Below, piece by piece: positions 7,554-15,214 of a DNA stretch of 64,000 nucleotides. Source of the stretch: JAIKWW01 sp052169645 (GTDB lineage Bacteria; Bacillota; Clostridia; Peptostreptococcales; Anaerovoracaceae); assembly GCA_052169645.1 (NCBI GenBank), contig JBQNCA010000006.1:1-64000 (forward strand), given 5' to 3'. The translations under genes and the position numbers were made by a program. Numbering within the stretch: position 1 is the first letter of the stretch; every line of letters starts with the position of its first letter. Under the pieces are notes generated by a model, which was not told the origin of the DNA, searched no databases, and was given only the letters and a program-made list of their open reading frames with translations.

Positions 7554-10500
7554 CTATATTTCTACCTTTTTGACTTCTATTCCCGTCATATGTCCGTTGA
7601 GCTTAAAGCTCTCCATTTCCTCCGTGACATAATCCAAGCTCAGCGCCAAGGTTTCGGACATTATGTATTCTCTGTATTCATCAAACGCTTTCCTGCACTC
7701 ATCATCACAGTTGACCTTGACATTAATCCGATCCATCATCTCAAAATCATTTTGCTTTCTGAGCTGCTGAAGCTTTGAAACCAACTCTCTGGCTAAACCC
7801 TCACGAACCAGCTCCTCCGTAAGCGTAGTATCAAGTATAACGAAAACATTTTTATCCGACGCTACGGCAAAACCGTCTCTCGCAGTGATTTTAATATCAA
7901 CGAGATCCTTTGTAACCGTCTTTTCCTCACCTTCAAGCTTTAAAGTAATACTTCCTTCGCTCTCAAGCTTCGCAATTGTTGTCTTTGCATCACAGGCTGC
8001 AAGCTCGGCTGCAAATTCCTTTATAGCTCCGCCAAGTACAGGACCCGCCTGTCTGAAATCAGGTTTAAGGCTGTAATCAAGGAAGTCGTCCATATTTTTT
8101 TCAAACACAACTTCCTTCACATTCAATTCTTCTTCTATAAGCGGAATCATGTATGAAATCAAGCTTTCGTATTTACCGTCTACAAGTATTTTTTGCAGCG
8201 GCTGTCTGACTTTCAACTTTTCCTTTTCACGTTCACTTCTTCCGAGATTAACGATAGTTCTTACAAGCTCCATTCTCTGCTCAAGATCATCATCTATAAG
8301 AGAAGCATCCGCTTCCGGATAATATTCGAGGTGAACTGAATATGAATCTGTGACAGCCGTGTAAATTTCATCGCTCAGGAAAGGCGCAAACGGAGCTATA
8401 AGGAGTGCTACACCCTTTAAAATTTCATATGTAGTTCTGTAAACCGCTTTTTTATCATCAGACATTCCCTCAGCATAGAATCTTCTTCTTGCTCTTCTTA
8501 TATACCAGTTTGACAGATCCTCGGATACGAATTCCGTAATATTCTTTACAACCTTCATATGCTCGTAATTGTCCATATCCCTTGTAACTTCCCGAACGAG
8601 CCTGTTGAATCTGCTTATAATCCATTTATCAAGCTCACTTCTGCTTTCCATAGGTACTGAAAGGGCTGTTACATCTATATCATCGATATTGGAATAGAGA
8701 ACAAAGAAATTATATACATTTCTCAAAGTCCCGAAGAATTTGCTCTGAATTTCAATTACACCGTCTTCATCAAATCTTGTAGGCGTCCATGCAGGAGATG
8801 TATAAAGGAGATACCATCTTGCAACATCAGCACCGTACTTATCGAACAATGCAAACGGATCTACCGTATTGCCCTTCGATTTGGACATCTTCTTACCTTC
8901 CTTATCAAGAATAAGGTCATTTACCAAAACATTCTTATAAGGAGCTTTGCCCATAATAAATGTTGAAACTGCAAGCAATGAGTAAAACCAACCTCTGGTC
9001 TGATCTATACCTTCACAGATGTAATCCGCAGGGAAGTATTCCTCAAACAATTCCTTATTTTCAAACGGATAATGAAGCTGTGCAAAAGGCATGGAGCCGC
9101 TGTCAAACCAACAATCCGCAACCTCTGGAATCCTTGTCATGCTCTTTCCGCAAACAGGGCAGGTCAGATGTACATCATCCACATACGGACGGTGCAGCTC
9201 TATGCTCTCATCAATATTTTCCTGAGCCTTTTCTACCAATTCCGCTCTTGAACCTATGCACTCTATATGTCCGCAGTCACAGCGCCACAGAGGAATCGGA
9301 GTTCCCCAATATCTGTTTCTGGAAATAGCCCAGTCCTTTACCTCGGCTATCCAGTTTCCGAATCTGCCTTCACCTACAAACGGAGGATGCCAGTTTACGG
9401 TATTATTATTTTCAACGAGACGGTCTCTGAGCTTTGTCATCTCTATATACCAACTCGGCTTCGCATAGTAGATTAACGGAGTACCGCAACGCCAGCAGTG
9501 CGGATAATTATGAGCAAGCTTTTCCTTTGAATAGAGCTTCTCCTCGGCTGCAAGCCACTTTATAATCTCAACGTCCAAGCCGTCCTCCATGACAAATTTT
9601 CCCGCCCACGGAGTATCCGTGTATTTGCCTTCTTCGTCAACCGGATTAAATACCGGCAAATCATATCTGCGTCCGGTATTGTAGTCGTCTTCACCGAAGG
9701 CGGGAGCTGTATGTACTATACCCGTACCTTCACCTGTGTCGACATAATCTCCGGTGGTAACAAAAAAAGCCTTTTTATCTGAATGAAGGAAAGGCATCAG
9801 CTGCTCATACTCCATGTACTCGAGATCCTTGCCCTTCATCTTCTTTAATACTGAATAGTTTCCTTCTCCGAGAACCTTATCCGCCAAAAGCTCCGCCACA
9901 TAATAAACATTTCCGTCCTGTCCCGCCTGTATGTAGTCTATATCCGCACCTACCGTAAGTGACGCATTTGAAGCCAGTGTCCAAGGTGTAGTGGTCCATG
10001 CCAGGAAATATTCATTTTCAGAATCCTTTTTCTTGAATTTCGCTACAAGGGTATTAACCTTTACTTCTTTATAACCTTGTGCAACTTCGTGTGATGCAAG
10101 ACCTGTTCCGCAGCGAGGACAATACGGCAAAATTTTATGTCCTTCGTAAATCATATCCGCATCAAAGAATTTTTTAAGAACCCACCAACCGGTTTCTATG
10201 AAATTGTTATCCAATGTTATATAAGGATTATCTAAATCTATGAGATAGCCCATGCGCTTTGACATATTTCTCCACATGCCCTCATATTCAAATACCGATT
10301 CACGACATTTTTCATTAAATTCCTTGATTCCGTACTTTTCTATATCCTGCTTCCCCGACATCTTCAGCTTCTTTTCAACTTCGATTTCTACAGGAAGTCC
10401 GTGCGTATCCCATCCCGCTTTTCTGCGAACCTTGTACCCTTTCATTGTCTTGTAGCGGCATACCGAATCTTTAAGAGTTCTTGCTATGACATGATGAATG

Positions 10501-10661
10501 CCCGGCTTTCCGTTTGCGGTAGGAGGTCCTTCGTAAAATACAAATGAAGGCTTTCCTTCTCTTTCTTCTATACATTTGTTGAGAAGATTATCTCTTTCCC
10601 ATTTGTCCGATTGTTCATTCTGGACTTCTGCAATTGGTTTGTCTGATAAATTTTTAAACAT
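7554..10661 (-). CDS. ileS: Isoleucyl-tRNA synthetase, type 2 (eukaryote-like, 1035 aa)
   Basis: Charges tRNA-Ile. The length and the N-terminal signature HGLPVEIEVEKKLKMSGK are those of IleRS type 2, which is longer than the roughly 920-aa type 1 enzyme. The nucleotide-binding HxGH motif is permuted to GIHH at residues 54-57 (PTANGKPGIHHVIA; codons 10491-10502). KMSKSKGN is intact. A CP1 editing domain lies between, and zinc-type cysteine pairs (CPRCG near 182, CWRCG near 393, CDCGH) are present. The permuted GxHH signature of type 2 enzymes is known to accompany very high mupirocin resistance, so natural resistance is predicted. Transcription is governed by the T-box leader at 10769-11055. 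Confidence 0.96.
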   Translation of the reverse strand: MFKNLSDKPIAEVQNEQSDKWERDNLLNKCIEEREGKPSFVFYEGPPTANGKPGIHHVIARTLKDSVCRYKTMKGYKVRRKAGWDTHGLPVEIEVEKKLKMSGKQDIEKYGIKEFNEKCRESVFEYEGMWRNMSKRMGYLIDLDNPYITLDNNFIETGWWVLKKFFDADMIYEGHKILPYCPRCGTGLASHEVAQGYKEVKVNTLVAKFKKKDSENEYFLAWTTTPWTLASNASLTVGADIDYIQAGQDGNVYYVAELLADKVLGEGNYSVLKKMKGKDLEYMEYEQLMPFLHSDKKAFFVTTGDYVDTGEGTGIVHTAPAFGEDDYNTGRRYDLPVFNPVDEEGKYTDTPWAGKFVMEDGLDVEIIKWLAAEEKLYSKEKLAHNYPHCWRCGTPLIYYAKPSWYIEMTKLRDRLVENNNTVNWHPPFVGEGRFGNWIAEVKDWAISRNRYWGTPIPLWRCDCGHIECIGSRAELVEKAQENIDESIELHRPYVDDVHLTCPVCGKSMTRIPEVADCWFDSGSMPFAQLHYPFENKELFEEYFPADYICEGIDQTRGWFYSLLAVSTFIMGKAPYKNVLVNDLILDKEGKKMSKSKGNTVDPFALFDKYGADVARWYLLYTSPAWTPTRFDEDGVIEIQSKFFGTLRNVYNFFVLYSNIDDIDVTALSVPMESRSELDKWIISRFNRLVREVTRDMDNYEHMKVVKNITEFVSEDLSNWYIRRARRRFYAEGMSDDKKAVYRTTYEILKGVALLIAPFAPFLSDEIYTAVTDSYSVHLEYYPEADASLIDDDLEQRMELVRTIVNLGRSEREKEKLKVRQPLQKILVDGKYESLISYMIPLIEEELNVKEVVFEKNMDDFLDYSLKPDFRQAGPVLGGAIKEFAAELAACDAKTTIAKLESEGSITLKLEGEEKTVTKDLVDIKITARDGFAVASDKNVFVILDTTLTEELVREGLARELVSKLQQLRKQNDFEMMDRINVKVNCDDECRKAFDEYREYIMSETLALSLDYVTEEMESFKLNGHMTGIEVKKVEI

Positions 10662-10768
10662 AATTTATTCCTTTCAAAATTGAAAAAGCATATACAATTC
10701 AACTTACATTATATTGTTGCGGATATGTCAGAAACAAAACTCCACATCTGATGCAAAGCTTTCTTCAT

Positions 10769-11055
10769 AAAAAAATTCCCTGCATCAAAACGATGCAGGG
10801 ACGATTGTTACCGCGGTACCACCCTGATAATTTGAAAGCCTATATATTAAAAAATAAGCATTTCAAATCTCTCTAAACCATTATAACGTATGGAATCCGT
10901 ATCCCGCTACACAACGACAAAGCGTCTTCACGGAACAAGCTCGGGAGTGATTTTCATCTGTGTGCGCTCTCCGCAGCCTCTCACCTTACGCTGCTTCTCT
11001 GTAGGATTGTTGCACAAGCTACTGTCTCCGTCATTGCCTTTTCTGTCTTAATTTT
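10769..11055 (-). promoter_or_regulatory. T-box leader (tRNA-Ile sensing) of ileS
   Basis: The minus strand carries the T-box consensus AGGGTGGTACCGCG (10812-10825), followed by an intrinsic terminator with arms 10778-10786 and 10792-10800 and a seven-U run (10769-10777). Antiterminator pairing to uncharged tRNA would disrupt this stem. Upstream lies a long stem I region; the triplet AUC at 10949-10951, in the context GAAAAUCACUCC, is the likely isoleucine specifier. The position directly in front of ileS supports that reading. The 5' limit is set by the predicted start of transcription. Confidence 0.93.
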
Positions 11056-11062
11056 AAGCTAT

Positions 11063-11091
11063 ATTTTAAATATACCGCGTTAATAAGTCAA
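11063..11091 (-). promoter_or_regulatory. Promoter of the ileS T-box transcript
   Basis: Minus strand TTGACT (11086-11091), exactly 17 bp, TAAAAT (11063-11068). This is close to the sigma-A consensus and places the T-box transcript start near 11055. Confidence 0.8.
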
Positions 11092-11168
11092 GCACTTTTT
11101 TTATTAAATGATAATTTAATTTTTAAAATTTTTTGATAATTTTTTAATTAAGAATTCTATAAGTAAAA

Positions 11169-12020
11169 TTATTTTTTGCCAAGCTTGACATTGCCTATCT
11201 CCTCTATAGAATCGGCAAGCCCGTCAAGCCATGTGCCGTCAAACAGCTCTATCAAGCCTGCGTCAACAGCTGCCGAAAGCTTGGTATTGATAGGAATCCT
11301 TGCAACGTTAGGAATATTGAACTTCTCAGCTGTTTCTTCCGCATGGCTGGCTCCGAAGATTTCATGTCTTTCATTACATGAAGGACATTCAAAATAAGAC
11401 ATATTTTCAACAAGTCCTATTACAGGCACATTCATCATATCCGCCATCTTTACAGCCTTCTCGACTATCATTCCTACGAGCTCCTGCGGAGAAGCTACAA
11501 CTATAATCCCGTCAACAGGCAGAGATTGGAACACAGTCAAAGGAACGTCGCCCGTACCCGGCGGCATATCTACAAACATATAATCAACATCCGACCAAAG
11601 TACATCTGTCCAGAACTGAGTTACCGCCCCGGCTATAACAGGTCCTCGCCACACTACGGGATCCGTATCATTAGGCAAAATGAGATTTGTAGACATAATC
11701 TGTATACCTGTCTTGGATTTCTGAGGGAAAATATATTCCTCGTTAGCTTCCGCTTTATCTTTTATGTTAAAAGCCTTAGGAATGGACGGACCTGTGATAT
11801 CGGCATCAAGAATTGCCGCCTTCAATCCCCTTCTCTGCATTATTACCGCCATAAGAGACGTGACGAGCGATTTACCTACTCCGCCCTTACCGCTTACTAC
11901 AGCTATAACATTCCTAACTGTGGAAAGCTCGTGCAACGGCTGAATCAAATCCTGCGGAGAATTTCTTTCTTCACAGCTTTCACCACAACTTGAACAATTA
12001 CTGTTACATACTTCACTCAT
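11169..12020 (-). CDS. mrp: Mrp/NBP35-family iron-sulfur carrier ATPase (283 aa)
   Basis: A P-loop ATPase of the Mrp/ApbC group that is thought to assemble or carry Fe-S clusters. The deviant Walker A SGKGGVGKS is at residues about 43-51, the WRGPVIAGA and DMPPGTGDVPLT motifs are intact, and a CPSC pair sits near residue 215. An N-terminal segment with four cysteines (CNSNCSSCGESC, residues 5-16) resembles the extra cluster site of Nbp35-like proteins. The gene is monocistronic, with its own promoter at 12049-12076, divergent from argR. About 140 bp of AT-rich DNA separates its end from the ileS promoter. Confidence 0.9.
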   Translation of the reverse strand: MSEVCNSNCSSCGESCEERNSPQDLIQPLHELSTVRNVIAVVSGKGGVGKSLVTSLMAVIMQRRGLKAAILDADITGPSIPKAFNIKDKAEANEEYIFPQKSKTGIQIMSTNLILPNDTDPVVWRGPVIAGAVTQFWTDVLWSDVDYMFVDMPPGTGDVPLTVFQSLPVDGIIVVASPQELVGMIVEKAVKMADMMNVPVIGLVENMSYFECPSCNERHEIFGASHAEETAEKFNIPNVARIPINTKLSAAVDAGLIELFDGTWLDGLADSIEEIGNVKLGKK

Positions 12021-12048
12021 GATTTATACCTCATTTTTAATATTTTGT

Positions 12049-12076
12049 TATATACCCCCCCATCCAACCTTGTCAA
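12049..12076 (-). promoter_or_regulatory. Promoter of mrp
   Basis: Minus strand TTGACA (12071-12076), 16-bp spacer containing a run of seven G, TATATA (12049-12054). The leader to the ATG at 12020 would be about 20-25 nt. Confidence 0.75.
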
Positions 12077-12331
12077 GATATTATGGAACATCAAGGCAAG
12101 TCGGACTTATACTCTTAATTATAGACAATTATGGACATACGTCAATAATCGAAAATTTATTATCAATATTTTTCTATTGCTAAGTTAAACAAATTAATTT
12201 CCATTCTGCCGCCTCTGATGACGGCACAAATAGTTTTGAAAATCATTTTCTACACTAAATTTATTTATAAATATGTAAATACAAATATTAACTGTTAATT
12301 TTCACTGTAAAACGTTATAATCATAAACAGA
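12077..12331. other. Divergent intergenic region between mrp and argR
   Basis: AT-rich spacer between two divergent genes. A TATAAT at 12316-12321 on the plus strand is a candidate -10 box for argR but lacks a good -35. I saw no ORF with a ribosome site and no stable long hairpin. Confidence 0.5.
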
Positions 12332-12349
12332 TATAAATATTTATTCATA
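12332..12349 (+). promoter_or_regulatory. ARG box (ArgR operator) at the argR promoter
   Basis: Read on the minus strand this is TATGAATAAATATTTATA, which fits WNTGAATWWWWATTCANW at every defined position but one (C to T). It lies between the candidate -10 box (12316-12321) and the AGGAGG ribosome site of argR, so bound ArgR would block transcription: autoregulation. Confidence 0.55.
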
Positions 12350-12364
12350 TTTAGGAGGCCGGCT

Positions 12365-12823
12365 ATGAGATATTCGAGGCAGGATAAAATACTTGAACTT
12401 ATAAAAAATAATGAAATAGAAACTCAGGAAACTCTTGCAGAAATGCTTGCAGACAACGGGTTTTCCGTTACACAGGCTACAATTTCCAGAGATATAAAGG
12501 AGCTTCAGCTTATAAAAACTCTTACACCTGAAGGCAGATACAAATATACTCTTCCAACATCTTCTCAAACCGCCGTTCATTCAGGACGTTTTGAAAAAAT
12601 ATTCAAAAATACAGTAACCGAAATAAAACATTCCGGAAATATCATCGTGCTTAAAACTCTTTCAGGCTGTGCAAATGCCGCAGGAGAAGCCGTTGATTCT
12701 CTGAAGCCTGAGGGAGTTATAGGCTCGCTCGCAGGGGACAATACCGTATTTTTGGTAGTCGACTCTCCTAAGCGGGCTCCTCAGACAGCGGGAATTCTCC
12801 ATTCCATATTGATAAATGAATAA
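12365..12823 (+). CDS. argR: Arginine repressor ArgR/AhrC (152 aa)
   Basis: Hexameric, arginine-sensing transcription factor. The N-terminal winged helix (residues 1-70) carries the recognition segment SVTQATISRDIKEL. The C-terminal oligomerisation and arginine-binding domain carries GCANAAGEAVD and the GDNT motif (SLAGDNTVFLVV), whose acidic residue contacts arginine. AGGAGG is followed by ATG at 12365. It is directly upstream of recN (29-bp gap), an arrangement common in Firmicutes. In many relatives argR-recN follows dxs-tlyA; here the two pairs are about 46 kb apart on opposite strands. An ARG box in its own leader suggests autoregulation. Confidence 0.96.
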   Translation: MRYSRQDKILELIKNNEIETQETLAEMLADNGFSVTQATISRDIKELQLIKTLTPEGRYKYTLPTSSQTAVHSGRFEKIFKNTVTEIKHSGNIIVLKTLSGCANAAGEAVDSLKPEGVIGSLAGDNTVFLVVDSPKRAPQTAGILHSILINE

Positions 12824-12852
12824 AGCTTCAATAAAATATATGAGGTCTGAAA

Positions 12853-14520
12853 ATGCTTACTCACATTTATATAAAAGACTTTGCACTGATCAGAGAAATA
12901 GATATCGATCTGATGAATAACCTCAATATTATAACAGGTGAAACCGGAACGGGAAAATCAATAGTTATACAGGCTATTGATACTGCTCTCGGCGGCAGAG
13001 GCAGCAGCTCACTTGTCGCCGAATGGGCTGACAAAGCAATTGTTCAACTGGTTTTTGATTTAAATAAGGATGAATCTGCAGCAATATCCGAATTCATTGC
13101 GGAGCCGGAAGATAATGAACTGATTATACTAAGGGAATTCAACAGAAGCGGTAAAAGTATCGCACGAATAAACGGTGAAATAGTCAACCTATCCACTTTG
13201 CGCAAGGTAACTTCACTTTTAATCAATGTCCACGGTCAGTATGACAATCAAATTTTAATGAATCCTGAAAATCATATAAATATTATAGATGTTTACGGTG
13301 CGAAAGAAATAAACCCTTTAAAAGCTGAACTTTCGGAAGCATATGAAGAATATACGACTGTTCGCAGAGAGCTGGAACGCTTGAAAAAAAATCACAGTGA
13401 ATTTTTACGCAGATTGGATTTTATAAGATTTGAAGTGGATGAAATCACAAACGCCTCACTGGTAGAAAACGAAGATACCGAGCTTTCCGAGAGATTAAAC
13501 ATACTGCAAAACAGCGAAAAAATATCTGCAGCTCTCAGTGAGGCATATGACATATTGTATAATCAAAAGCTCGGCAGAGCGGTAGAGCTTTTAAGCTCCA
13601 TTTCCGAATACAGTGAAAAATATTCCGATTTTGCGGAAAATATAAATAACTGTGCCTATATACTGGAAGACATAAGTGCGGAAATAAGAAATTATAGAGA
13701 TAAAACCAATTTTAATCCAAGTGAAATTGACGCCACTATAGAAAGACTCGACCTGCTCGACAAGCTTAAACGAAAATACGGAGGCAGCATCGACAAAATT
13801 CTCGAATACAGAAACAATTGCCTGATTCAGCTTGATAAATTTGAAAATACCGACGCTCTGGAATCAGACCTTTCAGAGCGTCTCATGCAGAAAAAAAAGA
13901 ATCTTTCAGATCTCTGCTCAAAGCTCAGTCGACTGAGACATACAGCTGCAGAACAGTTATCAGAAAGAATGACTGCGGAGCTTGCGGATTTGAATTTTAC
14001 AAATGCCGACTTTTCTGTTTCCGTTACCGATAAACTGAATCCCGACGGAGAAAAGAATCTGTCGGCAAAGGGAAGTGATGAGGTCATCTTCCTATTTAAT
14101 GCCAATAAAGGAGGAATTCCTAAGCCTCTTGCAGAGATAGCTTCAGGAGGTGAAATATCCAGAATTTCACTGGCATTCCAACATATAATCAATGACAGCG
14201 ATCATGTACGAATCATGATATTTGACGAAATCGATACCGGCATTAGCGGTATTACAGCCAGCGTCGTGGGAAATAAAATGCAGCAGATTTCACACGATAA
14301 TCAGATATTGTGCATAACACATCTACCTCAGATTGCAGCTGCCGGAAATCATCAATATCTGATTTCAAAAGACGATTCCGACGATCACAGCTATACGACA
14401 ATAAAGCTCTTAAACGAGGATGAACGCATAAACGAGCTTGCCAGACTTTTAGGAGGTACAAATATAACCGAAACCACTCTTGCAAGTGCACGTGAGCTTA
14501 TAGCCGCATCACACGGTTAA
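12853..14520 (+). CDS. recN: DNA repair protein RecN (555 aa)
   Basis: SMC-like ATPase acting in double-strand break repair. Walker A GETGTGKS is at residues 29-36. A long coiled-coil middle (about 150-370) separates it from the C-terminal half with the ABC signature LAEIASGGEISRISLAF and Walker B IMIFDEIDTGISG. The protein has the typical length and is complete. It follows argR at 29 bp and is probably co-transcribed. It converges on the aroK operon; the shared terminator region is at 14597-14635. Confidence 0.95.
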   Translation: MLTHIYIKDFALIREIDIDLMNNLNIITGETGTGKSIVIQAIDTALGGRGSSSLVAEWADKAIVQLVFDLNKDESAAISEFIAEPEDNELIILREFNRSGKSIARINGEIVNLSTLRKVTSLLINVHGQYDNQILMNPENHINIIDVYGAKEINPLKAELSEAYEEYTTVRRELERLKKNHSEFLRRLDFIRFEVDEITNASLVENEDTELSERLNILQNSEKISAALSEAYDILYNQKLGRAVELLSSISEYSEKYSDFAENINNCAYILEDISAEIRNYRDKTNFNPSEIDATIERLDLLDKLKRKYGGSIDKILEYRNNCLIQLDKFENTDALESDLSERLMQKKKNLSDLCSKLSRLRHTAAEQLSERMTAELADLNFTNADFSVSVTDKLNPDGEKNLSAKGSDEVIFLFNANKGGIPKPLAEIASGGEISRISLAFQHIINDSDHVRIMIFDEIDTGISGITASVVGNKMQQISHDNQILCITHLPQIAAAGNHQYLISKDDSDDHSYTTIKLLNEDERINELARLLGGTNITETTLASARELIAASHG

Positions 14521-14596
14521 AATCGTTTGTCTTAATATCACGAAATATCGATTCATCATAAAATTAAACTGATAACTTTTCGTAGGCAAATTTCAT

Positions 14597-14635
14597 AAAA
14601 AATGCACCTCCCGATATCCTACATAGGGAGGTGCA
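14597..14635 (-). terminator. Terminator of the TPR-to-aroK operon
   Basis: Perfect 10-bp arms TGCACCTCCC (14603-14612) and GGGAGGTGCA (14626-14635), with a six-U run on the minus strand (14597-14602). It lies between convergent recN and aroK and best fits the minus-strand operon. Confidence 0.85.
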
Positions 14636-14664
14636 GCCCTTATTTTATTCGGTTAACTTTAACT

Positions 14665-15159
14665 CTATCTTCCTATTTGTACAAGTATTTCTTCGATACA
14701 CTCTTCCACGGAAAGTCCTTCTGCGGCTATCGTAATATCCGCATATTTTTTATAAAGAGGAATACGCTTTTCATAGAGGTCTTCCAGAGTCTGCCCGACT
14801 TCCATTGCAATACCTCGAGTTTTTATATTATTCAATCGAGCTTTAATTTCTTCGAGCGGCAGACTTAAATAAATAATTTTACCTGTCTCCTTCAAATGAG
14901 CCATTGCAGCCTCGCTATATACTGCACTTCCGCCGGTTGAAATAACAACATTTTCATCCGATATACCGCAAAGTACGGCTTCCTCTATTTCAAGAAACGC
15001 CTCCGAACCTCTTGCGTCTAAAATATCCTGCAAGATCATTTTTTCTCTCTGTTGTATGAGAAGATCCGTATCTATAAAATTCATGCCTGCCGTCTTAGCC
15101 AGAACAACGCCTATCGTACTCTTTCCGCATGCCGGCATCCCTATAAGTACAAAATTCAT
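14665..15159 (-). CDS. aroK: Shikimate kinase (164 aa)
   Basis: Phosphorylates shikimate at O3 in the chorismate pathway. Walker A GMPACGKS is at residues 7-14, the shikimate-contacting acidic pair in DTDLLIQ is near 32-38, and the glycine motif STGGSAV is near 75. It is complete and compact. It is the last gene of the long minus-strand operon, 55 bp after ispH-S1, with a small hairpin in between that might reduce read-through. aroF lies elsewhere in this window at 44-45 kb. Confidence 0.93.
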   Translation of the reverse strand: MNFVLIGMPACGKSTIGVVLAKTAGMNFIDTDLLIQQREKMILQDILDARGSEAFLEIEEAVLCGISDENVVISTGGSAVYSEAAMAHLKETGKIIYLSLPLEEIKARLNNIKTRGIAMEVGQTLEDLYEKRIPLYKKYADITIAAEGLSVEECIEEILVQIGR

Positions 15160-15184
15160 AAATACCTCTTATAATAGTAAACAA

Positions 15185-15206
15185 CCGAAGCTTAAAAAAG
15201 CTTCGG
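15185..15206 (-). terminator. Hairpin between ispH-S1 and aroK
   Basis: Perfect 9-bp arms CCGAAGCTT / AAGCTTCGG with a 4-nt A loop. The U-run after it on the minus strand is poor (TTGTTT), so it may be a partial terminator or an mRNA-stabilising end that adjusts aroK expression relative to the highly expressed S1 gene. Confidence 0.55.
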
Positions 15207-15214
15207 CTTTATAT

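Noticed and set aside
14602..14868. 88-aa plus-strand ORF across the aroK end
   Set aside because: Antisense shadow of aroK starting in its terminator; no promoter or ribosome site.
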